Source of the DNA: Candidatus Nanoarchaeia archaeon
Lineage (GTDB): Archaea; Nanobdellota; Nanobdellia; Pacearchaeales; GW2011-AR1
Reading direction: 5' to 3'
Assembly (NCBI GenBank): GCA_028718805.1
Contig: JAQUKY010000008.1
Span: 1 to 64,000 of the forward strand
Length of the DNA stretch: 64,000 nucleotides
A model generated the notes under the pieces. The model was given only the letters and a program-made list of their open reading frames with translations. It ran no database searches and was not told the DNA's origin. The translations under genes and the position numbers were made by a program. Position 1 is the stretch's first letter. Each line of letters begins with the position of its first letter. Below are positions 7,162 to 15,830 of the stretch, piece by piece.

Positions 7162-8124
7162 TTACTTATGGGAGAGTATATAATTGATTTTCTCCAAAAA
7201 TCTCCAGGCGATTAATAATTGCGCAAGGTCAGTTGCAGTTGTATACTCCTCATTAAAAACATCCTTGACACACCCCCCAATAAACTCACATATTCTTTTC
7301 TCTAACTCATGTATAACCTCCTGGCTTACCATGCCGTCAATAGTAATAAAGCTCACATTATATCCATAATAATCTCCTCCTTCAAAATCAAGTGAAAAAT
7401 TCCTTTTTGAAACCTTTAATATTTTTGCCAGATCTATCTCTAAATCAAGATGACTTACTGGAATATCCAGAAGCCTTTGTATAAGCCTTATTGAAACCAT
7501 GTCAGAATTTCCAGTTATATCAACAAACTTGGTTGGATGTATCTTGATTACAACCTCTGCATAAATTTTTTCAAAATCAATATACATCTTATAATCTGGC
7601 TCTCTTGCAATAATTTCCGGCATGACATCCTCAAGTTTATGGCCTCTTTCCTGGACATCCCTTTTTATTTTCCATCTCCTTTTTACAGTTCTTTCAGGGT
7701 CAACAAACATCTTGAAATCTATTATGCTTCTTAATTTTTCTGTATAAAAAGGCATTAATCCTTCTATTATTAATATTGGCTTTGATTTGAATTTTACAGG
7801 CTTTCCAAATTTTCCTGTGCTGTGGTCATAAACAGGTTTGTTTATTGTCTGGCCTTTTTTCAGTTTCACAAGATGTTCATAAAGCAAGTCAAGATTATTT
7901 GCTTTTGGATTTAAAGGAGTTATTTTTAATTTATCTCTTTGCTCTCGGTCATATTTATGATAATCATCTAAAGAAAAAGTGCAAACCATATCTTCTCCGA
8001 ACATATCTCTAATGCCCTTTACAAAAGTTGTTTTTCCAGAACCACTATCTCCTGCAACTCCAATAATAAATATTCTTTTAGATCTAAGAATTCTTTCTTT
8101 AAAGTTTATATTTTCTTTCCCCAT
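7162..8124 (-). CDS. prk: Phosphoribulokinase
   Basis: This 320-residue kinase phosphorylates ribulose 5-phosphate to ribulose 1,5-bisphosphate, the RuBisCO substrate. The P-loop is GVAGDSGSGKTTF (about residues 22-34), the form typical of PRK rather than uridine kinase. PRK-like landmarks follow: LDDYHKYDR, ITPLNPKANNLDLLYEH, KPVYDHSTGKF, LIIEGLMPFY, WKIKRDVQERGH and REPDYKMYI. The C-terminal 110 residues form a separate domain, as in archaeal and cyanobacterial PRK. The start overlaps the end of the RuBisCO gene by 19 nt, so the pair is translationally coupled. Uridine kinase is the alternative, but the sequence and partner make it unlikely. Confidence 0.9.
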   Translation of the reverse strand: MGKENINFKERILRSKRIFIIGVAGDSGSGKTTFVKGIRDMFGEDMVCTFSLDDYHKYDREQRDKLKITPLNPKANNLDLLYEHLVKLKKGQTINKPVYDHSTGKFGKPVKFKSKPILIIEGLMPFYTEKLRSIIDFKMFVDPERTVKRRWKIKRDVQERGHKLEDVMPEIIAREPDYKMYIDFEKIYAEVVIKIHPTKFVDITGNSDMVSIRLIQRLLDIPVSHLDLEIDLAKILKVSKRNFSLDFEGGDYYGYNVSFITIDGMVSQEVIHELEKRICEFIGGCVKDVFNEEYTTATDLAQLLIAWRFLEKINYILSHK

Positions 8125-9356
8125 TTTTCCAAAGCTTGTTTTAGTTCTTTATGTGATTTTGCATATTCTTCAAGAGAGATTTTTTTCATTGCAGCGTCAA
8201 TTGCCTGCCTTGCAGCAGTTGCTCCGGCAATGGTTCCCTGAGGATGCCCGTGTATTCCTCCTCCAAACTGCATTATAACCTCTTTTCCCATTATATTATA
8301 TAGCGCAGGAGCCATAAGTGGTTCTAATCCTCCTGAAGCAACAGGAAAAACTTTTTTTACGCCATAAAACTCTTCAGTAAGTGCTTTTATGTTTTCAATA
8401 ACATCATCATGAGTCTCAAACATTTTTCCAACAGCAGTTCCAATATGCAATTGATCTAATCCAATCATTCTTACGATTCTCGCGACAACTTTCATGTTTA
8501 TCCCGTGTTCTACATTTCTATCAAAAGCAGCATGCCCTGCCCTATGTGCGTGCAAAACAAGATTAAAATTTGCATCTCTTAAGGTTTGCAGTGCACTCCA
8601 GCCAACAGTAACAACATCAACCATTGCATATTCATTTCCTGAATCTTCAACAAGTTTTGCTCTTCTTAGCATTTCTTTTGTTTCAGCTGTAACATTAATC
8701 ATGTACATTTTTTTCTCACCTGTAATTTTCTCTGCTTTTTCTTTCATTTTTACTGTTTCTTTTAATCTATCTTCAAACTTATTAAATTTCTGTGAAGAAA
8801 GGTTCTCATCATCTTTAACAACATCACATCCGCCTAACCAGGCATCATATGCAACTTGCGCATGATCTTTAACATTTAAGCCAATTTTTGGTTTTACTAT
8901 TGTTCCCATTAAAGGCCTGTCTTTAATACCAATTATTTTCCTTACTCCTTCAATTCCATATTTTGGGCCTTTAAAACTTTTAACAATATTTTTTGGAAAA
9001 ATTATATCATTTAACCTTAATCCATCAACCTCTTTCATACCAAAAACATTACCTGCAATGCTTGACATAATATCTGGAACATTTCCTAATTCAAATAAAT
9101 CACTTGGATATGCAATCTTTATGTTTGCAGAATTATTACCTATTTTTTTAATATAAAAGACTTTTGCAGCAAGCTTTGCCATGTAAGATTTTGCAGTAGC
9201 GGTCTCTGTCCAAGTTCCAATACTGCTTTCAGCAGCAACTCCCCCTATTGCATTATCAAGCTCATTTGGATCTTTTGGCTTAATAAAAAATTCACATATC
9301 AGATCATTTTTTGAGGGTTTATAATCCTGGTCAATATAATTCAAATAATTACTCAT
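8106..9356 (-). CDS. rbcL: Form III-like RuBisCO large subunit
   Basis: This 416-residue carboxylase fixes CO2 onto ribulose 1,5-bisphosphate to give two 3-phosphoglycerates. Catalytic residues are present: K155 in GTIVKPKIGL, carbamylated K181 with D183 and E184 in GGCDVVKDDE, H271 in HAHRAGHAAF, loop-6 K311 in GTAVGKM, and S341 in VASGG; the phosphate site FGGGIHGHPQG is intact. Length and motifs fit archaeal form III or III-like enzymes, with no small subunit gene nearby. A TATA-like ATTTTAAATA (complement of 9391-9400) overlaps the end of the helicase gene, so rbcL-prk probably has its own promoter. The exact subtype needs a tree. Confidence 0.94.
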   Translation of the reverse strand: MSNYLNYIDQDYKPSKNDLICEFFIKPKDPNELDNAIGGVAAESSIGTWTETATAKSYMAKLAAKVFYIKKIGNNSANIKIAYPSDLFELGNVPDIMSSIAGNVFGMKEVDGLRLNDIIFPKNIVKSFKGPKYGIEGVRKIIGIKDRPLMGTIVKPKIGLNVKDHAQVAYDAWLGGCDVVKDDENLSSQKFNKFEDRLKETVKMKEKAEKITGEKKMYMINVTAETKEMLRRAKLVEDSGNEYAMVDVVTVGWSALQTLRDANFNLVLHAHRAGHAAFDRNVEHGINMKVVARIVRMIGLDQLHIGTAVGKMFETHDDVIENIKALTEEFYGVKKVFPVASGGLEPLMAPALYNIMGKEVIMQFGGGIHGHPQGTIAGATAARQAIDAAMKKISLEEYAKSHKELKQALEKWGKKI

Positions 9357-9393
9357 TTTTCTATTTCTAAACCTCTTTCATATTATGACTTAT

Positions 9394-11319
9394 TTAAAAT
9401 GCTTTATATATTTTTTCATTAAAAAAATCCAATACTCTTATATCTGGAGAGAGTAATTCTACTTTATCATTCTTGTTTCTTAAACCTCTGTAAATCCTTT
9501 GAAGAAGTTCCCTTTTTGCTTTATCCATATAAAAACTCATAAAATTTTCTGGATTTGTTTTTTTTAGAATTTTCCAAAAAATTCCAGAAATATTCGGATA
9601 TGGGAATCTAGTTATGACTATACTATTACATATTTCTCCTGGGAAATCAATACCCCTATTGCATCTGGTTGTAAACAAAACATCTATCTTTTTTTGTTTA
9701 AAATCATCAACTCTATGGCTTAAAGGGTCTTGTTCCTGTTCATTTATAAGTTCCTGTTGAGTTGGCAGATTATCTAATGAGAATAATTTTTTTTCAGTAG
9801 AGGTTGGGAGATCAGAAAAAGCAGTTACATGAACCAAACATGGTTTTTTTGCATATTCCAGACATTTAGACAATGCTTTTAAATAATTTTCTCTGCTTAA
9901 CTTGTCTGAATTAAAATTAGCATAGCTGCAATTAAATTCATATCCATGCTTGCACTTTATTAATTCTCCCTGATGAGAGGTTTCTGCCTCGATTATTTTA
10001 AAATTTTCAAGTGCAAAAATATTTTTAAGAACATTTTCAGAGTGTATTGTGCCGCTCATCATTATTAAAACTTTATTTTTTTCTATTATCTCCTTGAATC
10101 TTTTTGCAAGATTAGGGGTCACAAGATGTATTATAATATCTTTATCTTTTTTCTCAATAGAAAAAAAGGTTTCATCAAAAAAATCATAAAATATTCTTGC
10201 TACTTCATCCAGATGAAATAAATAATTTGAATCTTCAAGTTCAATTTTTTCTAGAAATTCTGTGTTTTCAAGAATTGCTTCCAGCAATTCCTTTATTGAA
10301 GTGTTTTCTATTTCTTTTAATTCTACTAGATTTTTCTCATATTCTAATCTTATCTTATTTGTTATATCGATTAGTTTATTGATAGTTTCCTGTGCTGCTT
10401 TATCTTCTGAAAAAAGCATTCCAAAATTAAACAAAGCTCTGTTTATGTTTATTTTCTCCTGATTAGCAAAACTATCTAAAAATTCATCACATTCATCTAT
10501 TATTTCTATCTCTGTTGCAGGTTTTCTGTCCATCAAGGTCTCTAATTTATATTTCATGCTGTTAAATATTAAAACATCAGAATCTGCGTAAGCTTCATAT
10601 TGGTCGTAAAAACCGCATCCTGGTTTTCTTTGATAAAAAACAAAATTTTTATTGTTTAATCCTTTATATTTAATTTTCCTTACTTTTCCTAACCTATTTG
10701 TTTCAAAGTCCTCAGAGATTATCGGAGACCAGTAAGGACAAATTGGAGCTATGCTTATTCTCCTGACATCAGAAATAGATTGAAAATCTGTTGATTTTAC
10801 ATCTGAATTTTGTTTTATGTAATCTCTTATTGTCTGAATATTTTTCTCTTTTATCTCTATTTTGCATGGAAGAAGATTATTATCGCATGAAGAATCTAAG
10901 TTTATGCTTTTATTTTTTGTTTCTTCAAAGATATCAAATAATTTTGCATTTTTTTCTTTAGTATATTTATTTTTTAAATCTGTTTCTTCTAAAAATTTAC
11001 ATTTAAAATTCTTTCTTCCTACTATTGAGGATATCTTAAGTTTTTTCCCGTCTTTGAGGACATATTTCTTGTCAGAATAATCTTTAGTATACTGCTCTTG
11101 AAGAGATTTTATTGGTACAACAATAGAAGTTCTACCTAATCTTCTTGCAAGATTAAGAGCAATTGCGCTTTTACCAGTACCACACAAACCTCTTATAAAA
11201 ATTATTTTAGAACCAGATTTAACTGCATCTATTACTTCTTTCACCACATCTGCCTGAGATTTTCCATTTGAAAAAATCAGAGGCTTCAATTCTCTTTCAT
11301 CTTCATGTAAACTCCACAT
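9394..11319 (-). CDS. XPD/DinG-like superfamily 2 helicase with probable Fe-S cluster
   Basis: A 641-residue helicase. Walker A is GLCGTGKSAIAL near residue 44. Cysteines at NFKC, SSC/LPC, APIC and PGC fit the four-cysteine [4Fe-4S] arrangement of XPD/DinG enzymes inserted between motifs I and II. Motif II reads IIDECDEF, a variant of DEAH. Later motifs include MMSGTIHS, FTTRCNRGIDFPG and LLQRIYRGLRN (the QR..GR region of motif VI). I start at ATG 11319, one base after the upstream nuclease stop; an upstream in-frame start would overlap that gene. Likely role is DNA unwinding in repair with the neighbouring nuclease; the exact substrate is unknown. Confidence 0.82.
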   Translation of the reverse strand: MWSLHEDERELKPLIFSNGKSQADVVKEVIDAVKSGSKIIFIRGLCGTGKSAIALNLARRLGRTSIVVPIKSLQEQYTKDYSDKKYVLKDGKKLKISSIVGRKNFKCKFLEETDLKNKYTKEKNAKLFDIFEETKNKSINLDSSCDNNLLPCKIEIKEKNIQTIRDYIKQNSDVKSTDFQSISDVRRISIAPICPYWSPIISEDFETNRLGKVRKIKYKGLNNKNFVFYQRKPGCGFYDQYEAYADSDVLIFNSMKYKLETLMDRKPATEIEIIDECDEFLDSFANQEKININRALFNFGMLFSEDKAAQETINKLIDITNKIRLEYEKNLVELKEIENTSIKELLEAILENTEFLEKIELEDSNYLFHLDEVARIFYDFFDETFFSIEKKDKDIIIHLVTPNLAKRFKEIIEKNKVLIMMSGTIHSENVLKNIFALENFKIIEAETSHQGELIKCKHGYEFNCSYANFNSDKLSRENYLKALSKCLEYAKKPCLVHVTAFSDLPTSTEKKLFSLDNLPTQQELINEQEQDPLSHRVDDFKQKKIDVLFTTRCNRGIDFPGEICNSIVITRFPYPNISGIFWKILKKTNPENFMSFYMDKAKRELLQRIYRGLRNKNDKVELLSPDIRVLDFFNEKIYKAF

Positions 11320-11320
11320 C

Positions 11321-12085
11321 TTAAAAATCAAAAAGCGGGCAATAGCTTCTAAACTCACACCACCTACACAAAACACCTGGATTTGGATTGAATTCCTTTG
11401 TTGATTCTATTTTATCTATAAGTCTCATTATCTCTTTTTTCAATTCTTCTAACTGATCCTCTGTTCTCTTTGAAACCATTTTTTCATTAAAAGCAAGAAA
11501 ATGCCAGATTAAATGAACATCATTAACATTCTCAAATAATTCCCTTATGGCAATAGAATATAAAGCAAGCTGCTTATCCTTATCCAACTCTTCCTGAGTT
11601 TTAAGAAAACCTCCTGTTTTATAGTCGTGAATTTCAAAAATATTATCCTCTTTATTATGAACCAGCCGGTCAATATATCCCTGAAGCTGATATTTGCCTT
11701 CTTTATCCAGATTGATTATCACTTTTTTTTCTGTAGCAATCGTATTGTCCTTAAACGGAGAGTGTTTGATAAAGTAGTCTATCAGGAATTTTACACCTTG
11801 ATTAAAGTAATGTTCTGCTTCTAATTCTTCCTTAACTATTTTTATTTCTCTATTAAAATCTCTATTCCAGCCATTTACATAATTCTCTAAAACTTCGTCT
11901 AATTTTAATATTGTCCCCTTTGCAACTTCTTCATAAATCCACTGGAGGGTTTCATGAACTTTATGCCCTAAAAAACCTTCGATTGTTTCTTTAATATCTG
12001 GCTCTAATTTATCAATATATCGAAATCTAAATTTTAGAGGACATTGCTCAAAAGTTGACAGTCTGGAATATGAATAAATCACCAT
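11321..12085 (-). CDS. PD-(D/E)XK (RecB/Cas4-like) Fe-S nuclease
   Basis: A 254-residue nuclease of the Cas4/AddB-C-terminal type. It opens with YSYSRLSTFEQCPLKFRFRY (first cluster cysteine C15), has H near residue 46 (GHKVHETLQW), the catalytic GYIDRL...EIHDYKTG core (about 132-156) and closes with CRWCEFRSYCPLF, supplying three more cysteines for a [4Fe-4S] cluster. It lies one base upstream of the helicase, so the two form an operon. No CRISPR array or other cas gene is in the window, so a repair or resection role is more likely than spacer acquisition. Confidence 0.85.
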   Translation of the reverse strand: MVIYSYSRLSTFEQCPLKFRFRYIDKLEPDIKETIEGFLGHKVHETLQWIYEEVAKGTILKLDEVLENYVNGWNRDFNREIKIVKEELEAEHYFNQGVKFLIDYFIKHSPFKDNTIATEKKVIINLDKEGKYQLQGYIDRLVHNKEDNIFEIHDYKTGGFLKTQEELDKDKQLALYSIAIRELFENVNDVHLIWHFLAFNEKMVSKRTEDQLEELKKEIMRLIDKIESTKEFNPNPGVLCRWCEFRSYCPLFDF

Positions 12086-12270
12086 TTTTGTTAAATTTAG
12101 ATAATAAAGAGGGTATTAAAAGTATTTCTATGATAAGAAACCAGAAGTATTTTAGGGGTTGTGGGAATTTTATATATTCAAGCTTAATCTGCTCAAACTA
12201 TAAATTGCCTGCAGAAAAATAACAAAACTTAAAAACAGAGAATATCTAATCTAGGTAATAAAGAAGAAAA

Positions 12271-12504
12271 ATGATAGAAGAAATAATTGGATTTGTTTTT
12301 ATAATATCTGGAATAGTGGGGGGAATTGTTGATAGAACGATTTGCAAAAATCTTTGCCATATTTGTAATCAACAACAACTTTCTCCTTGTTATTTTCTAT
12401 TTTTATTTGTTGGAATTATCTTTGTTGTTAGTGGATATAGTTTAGTAGCAATGAGAAAAGAGAGAGATAATCTTCCTAGATTTAAAGTAAAAGGAGAGCA
12501 ATAA
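12271..12504 (+). CDS. Small two-TM membrane protein
   Basis: A 77-residue protein with two hydrophobic helices, about residues 3-20 (EEIIGFVFIISGIVGGIV) and 42-62 (FLFLFVGIIFVVSGYSLVAM), linked by a cysteine-bearing loop (CKNLCHICNQQQLSPC, four cysteines). The C-terminal tail is charged. The loop could hold disulfides or a metal. No family is recognised. TATA-like elements lie in the 185 bases upstream, which otherwise hold nothing visible. Confidence 0.6.
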   Translation: MIEEIIGFVFIISGIVGGIVDRTICKNLCHICNQQQLSPCYFLFLFVGIIFVVSGYSLVAMRKERDNLPRFKVKGEQ

Positions 12505-12541
12505 GGGTTTAAACCAGTGATAGATAAAAACGAAATAAGCT

Positions 12542-12631
12542 ATGAATGAGAAGATTAAGAGAAGCTGCTCATCTGCAAAGCTCAATAAGTTTGAGATTAC
12601 TAAGAAAGTTAAAATGGTCAATAAAAAATGA
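12542..12631 (+). CDS. Possible 29-residue leader ORF
   Basis: An ATG ORF encoding a basic peptide (MNEKIKRSCSSAKLNKFEIT...) whose TGA overlaps the PEBP start as ATGA (12628-12631). The overlap suggests translational coupling, but the sequence has no recognised domain and could be chance. Confidence 0.3.
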   Translation: MNEKIKRSCSSAKLNKFEITKKVKMVNKK

Positions 12632-13050
12632 TAATCTCTAGCCCAGATTTTAAAAATAACCAGAAGATACCTATTCGGTTTACCGGGGATAGAAAGAATA
12701 TAAACCCCAATTTAATTATAGAAAATATCCCAAAAGATGCAAAAAGCCTTGTCTTGATTGTTGATGATCCTGACTTTCCGGGAGGCTGGGACCATTGGAT
12801 TGTTTTTAATATCAAGATAACGAATAGGATAAATGAGAATTCTATTCCGGGAATACAAGGGAAGAATACATATGGAAAAATTAATTATATGGGACCAAGA
12901 CCTCCCTCTGGCACACATAGATATTTTTTCAGAATTTATGCTCTTGATTGTATGCTAAATTTAAAAATCGGAAGCAATAGAGAAGAATTGGAAAAAGTTA
13001 TGGGCGGACATATTCTCGAAAAAGCAGAATTAATTGGGTTGTATAGATAA
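12628..13050 (+). CDS. PEBP family (YbhB/YbcL-like) protein
   Basis: A 140-residue phosphatidylethanolamine-binding-protein family member. Signatures are the ligand-pocket segments VLIVDDPDFPGGWDHWIVFN (about 48-67) and YMGPRPPSGTHRYFFRIYAL (about 89-108), both complete. Prokaryotic members are small cytosolic proteins; some inhibit proteases, but the native ligand is usually unknown. It begins inside the stop of a tiny upstream ORF. Length is slightly below the usual 150-180 residues. Confidence 0.9.
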   Translation: MIISSPDFKNNQKIPIRFTGDRKNINPNLIIENIPKDAKSLVLIVDDPDFPGGWDHWIVFNIKITNRINENSIPGIQGKNTYGKINYMGPRPPSGTHRYFFRIYALDCMLNLKIGSNREELEKVMGGHILEKAELIGLYR

Positions 13051-13225
13051 ATTTAAAAAATAATTTTATTTTTATCAAAGTCTCCTGCTACTCCTTTAAA
13101 ATTAAGTGTAACCACTTTGCAGATTTCTGATATATAAATACATATCACTCTAAAACATATATTTTTGTATATAGTTTTATATTTAAAGAAAAAAGAGTAT
13201 TTTTAGTTGAGGTGTGTAAAAAAAG

Positions 13226-13393
13226 GTGATAATTGAAATCTCATTCGGACTTGTAGGGGGGATTAATTTTGGATTAGAAAAATATTGGGGTATGGTTAAT
13301 GACTTATTAAAGAAATATCCTTACGCAACCTGGACAAAAATAGTTAACTGGAAGAAGGGCAGGGGAAAATATATTGTTGAAATTGACAGATGA
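13226..13393 (+). CDS. Small GTG-started protein
   Basis: A 55-residue ORF starting GTG within aaaaggtg and ending at 13393. The product has protein-like composition: VIIEISFGLVGG, then a helix EKYWGMVNDLLKKYPYATW and a beta-like end GRGKYIVEIDR. A TATA-like ttatatttaaag lies about 45-55 nt upstream and a GAGGTG element at 13209-13214. I do not recognise it. The 175 bases before it are AT-rich with several TATA-like runs and nothing else visible. Confidence 0.5.
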   Translation: MIIEISFGLVGGINFGLEKYWGMVNDLLKKYPYATWTKIVNWKKGRGKYIVEIDR

Positions 13394-13413
13394 AGACAGA
13401 TTTTTAGGATTAA

Positions 13414-14340
13414 CTATGCAGCTAATGATTCAGTTATATATCTTGTGATTTCACTAACCGAAACCGATTCTTTTAAAGGCGTTGTTAATTCCTTCATTAT
13501 TAATTCTTTTATTACTGGCAGAGCATTTGCTTTTTCTGATTCTCTTTTCGCAATTATATTTTCAATTCTGTTAATACCCTTGTCAAAAGGCTCTTGCATT
13601 CGGTTAAGAATATGTGGGTTATTAGTCTCCCAACCGCAATCCTTTCTACCAATTTCTAAAACATTTTTAGCTCCATGCGCAATTTGCAAAAGTTTATCGT
13701 CACCATAAACTGCTTCTGCTAACCCTGCCGAAGGAGAAATAAATCCAAAACTTCTGCTGCTATATTTACCTTCTTTATCAAAAGAATGTATTTCAATAGT
13801 ATTATCAATAGTTAAACATACAAGATTATGGCCTGCAACCCCAAGAACCTCTTTAAGAAATTCAGACCCTATTTGTTTGTGCTCTTCATAAAATCGTAAA
13901 AGCTCACGTCTTGACTCAAACTCCCTAGATTTAGTTTCTGCGACCAAATTTCTTCTTTGTGCATAAGCCTTATCAATTTTTTTATTTACTTTTTTATCTT
14001 TAGGAGAAATTTCATTTTGAGGGTGTATAATCTGCCTTACTTCTTCTAATTGGATATAAAACTTAATATAATTCTTTACATCATGATTTATGAATAAAGG
14101 AGGCAAAATAATCCCTGCAGATAGATAATCTTCCCTTTTTTCTCTGGAGCTAATTGCTCTTTTTAAGTCTTTTAAAGTATTAAAAGGGATTAGATTGTTT
14201 CCTTCTGTTTTAATTGTATTAAGGCAATAACCCATAATAGACCCTTTATCTGTAAAATCATTTCTATAGTCTGAAATAGAAGGAAAATGTAATACATTGT
14301 CTCTTTCTCGGACATATAAAATATTTTGCTTTTTTGCCAT
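13414..14340 (-). CDS. Hypothetical 308-residue protein
   Basis: An unrecognised cytosolic protein. The N-terminal half is mixed; residues 110-165 are strongly charged and helical (KDKKVNKKIDKAYAQRRNLV, then ESRRELLRFYEEHKQIG); the second half includes a beta-rich stretch (GHNLVCLTIDNTIEIHSFDK) followed by GFISPSAGLAEAVYGDDKL. The start codon is preceded by a full copy of the TTACC...GAGTTCTGATAAAATT leader motif, which supports ATG 14340 and suggests co-regulation with genes at 23511, 25082 and 29333. It converges with the small ORF ending at 13393. Confidence 0.65.
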   Translation of the reverse strand: MAKKQNILYVRERDNVLHFPSISDYRNDFTDKGSIMGYCLNTIKTEGNNLIPFNTLKDLKRAISSREKREDYLSAGIILPPLFINHDVKNYIKFYIQLEEVRQIIHPQNEISPKDKKVNKKIDKAYAQRRNLVAETKSREFESRRELLRFYEEHKQIGSEFLKEVLGVAGHNLVCLTIDNTIEIHSFDKEGKYSSRSFGFISPSAGLAEAVYGDDKLLQIAHGAKNVLEIGRKDCGWETNNPHILNRMQEPFDKGINRIENIIAKRESEKANALPVIKELIMKELTTPLKESVSVSEITRYITESLAA

Positions 14341-14351
14341 TTTTAATTTTA

Positions 14352-14375
14352 TCAGAACTCTTCTTCTTTAGGTAA
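14352..14375 (-). promoter_or_regulatory. AGAGTTCTGAT leader motif
   Basis: On the minus strand the leader reads ATTACCTAAAGAAG, then AAGAGTTCTGATAAAATT, ending 11 nt after the core just before ATG 14340. A TATA-like gtttaaatag lies about 25-30 nt before ATTACC, so the motif sits at the mRNA 5' end. AGAA/TTCT can form a small hairpin. Confidence 0.55.
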
Positions 14376-14434
14376 TTTCCACAGGGAGAGAGACCTATTT
14401 AAACTTTTCTATAATTTGGAATTACTAAACCAAT

Positions 14435-15010
14435 TTAATAATTCTCTGTAAATATTTCATAAAAAGCCTGAGGATGCTTGCATGCAGGGCAGGTATCAGG
14501 CGCATCTTTACCTTCGTGAACATAACCGCAGTTTCTGCATTTCCATTTTACAACTTTATCTTTCTTGAAAACTTTTTTGTTTTTCACATTTTCCAAAAGT
14601 TTTCTGTATCGTTTCTCATGCTGTTCTTCAACTTCCCCTATTTCTTTAAAAGAAACTGCAATTTCTTTGAAACCTTCTTTTTCAGCTGTTTCTTTAAATT
14701 TAGGATATAAAGTTCCCCATTCCATTTTCTCTCCTTCTGCAGCAGCCAATAGGTTTTCTTCTGTATTGCCTATCTTGCCTGCAGGATAAGAAGCTGTAAT
14801 CTCGACATCTCTTCCTTCAAGATATTTGAAAAATATTTTTGCATGTTCTTTTTCATTATCTGCTGTTTCCAAGAAAATTGCAGATATCTGCTCATAACCT
14901 GCTTTCCTTGCAACAGATGCAAAAAAAGTATACCTGTTTCTTGCCTGGCTCTCACCAGCAAATGCTTTTAATAAATTCTTTTCTGTTTCACTTCCTTTTA
15001 TTGATTTCAT
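14435..15010 (-). CDS. rbr: Rubrerythrin
   Basis: A 191-residue peroxide-scavenging diiron protein. The four-helix ferritin-like domain shows FAGESQARNRYTFFA (E19 ligand), ETADNEKEHAKIFF and EIGEVEEQHEKRYRKLL; the C-terminal rubredoxin domain shows CRNCGY and CPACKHPQAF for one Fe(SCys)4 centre. Full-length and apparently active. It is in a minus-strand group with superoxide reductase, fitting an oxygen-defence unit in an anaerobe. Electrons could come from the rubredoxin-like protein at 22441 or the ferredoxin at 17010 (inference). Confidence 0.95.
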   Translation of the reverse strand: MKSIKGSETEKNLLKAFAGESQARNRYTFFASVARKAGYEQISAIFLETADNEKEHAKIFFKYLEGRDVEITASYPAGKIGNTEENLLAAAEGEKMEWGTLYPKFKETAEKEGFKEIAVSFKEIGEVEEQHEKRYRKLLENVKNKKVFKKDKVVKWKCRNCGYVHEGKDAPDTCPACKHPQAFYEIFTENY

Positions 15011-15134
15011 ATTAAATCTAGTAATAATCTGTTGTTTTTATACTTTATCCCTAATCTCTTAAACTTACTGATGTTCTTCTGCTCAAATAGCATATCAATT
15101 TTAAATATTACTAGTTATCGTAAAAATATTATTA

Positions 15135-15404
15135 CTATAATCTTTTCTGTAACCCACTTAGATTTTCTTTCAGAATACCCTCTGCTCTTTGGACTATGTC
15201 ATAACAAACTTCAGCAGTAGCATACACTTTTTTTCCTAAAGGAGTTCCTTGTTCTACTTCTTTAACTATTTGGTCAAAAGTATAGGGTTCTCTGCCTACA
15301 GCAAGAATCGGCCCCTCATCATTCAGGCTTCCTTTCTTATGCATCTCCCTTATCCAATCAATTACTTCTGGTCTTGGATTATAATCTTCTTGTTTTTTTG
15401 CCAT
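15135..15404 (-). CDS. Hypothetical protein next to superoxide reductase
   Basis: An 89-residue soluble protein. It has a helical N-terminal part (RPEVIDWIREMHKKGSLNDE), a central GREPYTFDQIVKEVEQGTPLG and a helical C-terminus. No family is recognised. It lies between rubrerythrin and SOR genes on the same strand; a TATA-like sequence before it may allow separate expression. The first residues MAKKQ resemble those of the 308-residue hypothetical, which is probably only compositional. Confidence 0.65.
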   Translation of the reverse strand: MAKKQEDYNPRPEVIDWIREMHKKGSLNDEGPILAVGREPYTFDQIVKEVEQGTPLGKKVYATAEVCYDIVQRAEGILKENLSGLQKRL

Positions 15405-15436
15405 ATTTTAACATAAAAAGAATTCATTTAAAAGGA

Positions 15437-15820
15437 TTATTGTGATTTCCATAGGCCATGCAGGTTGCAATAGGCTCTTACTGTAAAATCCTTAATATCC
15501 CCCAGATAAAAACAAACTTCAGGTTTGTCTCCTGGCTTTAAAAAATATTTGAAAACTCCTAGATTACAAACAACTTCAACCCACTCTATATAGTGTTCTT
15601 CTGTCATAGGATGCGCAACTGCTCCTACTTTTACAATTGTTTTTCCCTTACCTTTACTCTCAAGAACAGGAACATGCTTCTCAAGAGAGGCATCAACTGT
15701 GTTTTCTTTTAATAATTTCATTGGTTGCCCGCAACAAACTAAAGAATCTGCTCCTTCATGAAGAACCTCTATGATATTACCGCATATTTCACATTTCCAG
15801 ATCTGATTTTTTTGAGTCAT
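15437..15820 (-). CDS. dfx: Desulfoferrodoxin-type superoxide reductase
   Basis: A 127-residue enzyme reducing superoxide to peroxide without making oxygen. The N-terminal desulforedoxin domain has C10, C13, C29 and C30 for centre I. The catalytic centre II ligands are H49 (in LEKHVP, with the loop E47-K48), H70, H76, C118 and H121 (YCNLHGLW). Both metal sites are therefore complete (2Fe-SOR). It sits 11 bases downstream of a small hypothetical gene on the minus strand and near rubrerythrin, which would remove the peroxide formed. Confidence 0.95.
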   Translation of the reverse strand: MTQKNQIWKCEICGNIIEVLHEGADSLVCCGQPMKLLKENTVDASLEKHVPVLESKGKGKTIVKVGAVAHPMTEEHYIEWVEVVCNLGVFKYFLKPGDKPEVCFYLGDIKDFTVRAYCNLHGLWKSQ

Positions 15821-15830
15821 TTTAAATTAA

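Noticed and set aside
7162..8124. Uridine kinase
   Set aside because: The P-loop GVAGDSGSGKTTF and the LNPKANNLDLLYEH block match PRK more closely, and RuBisCO is the coupled neighbour.
11321..12085. Cas4 of a CRISPR system
   Set aside because: The nuclease matches the fold but stands with an XPD/DinG-like helicase and no CRISPR components.
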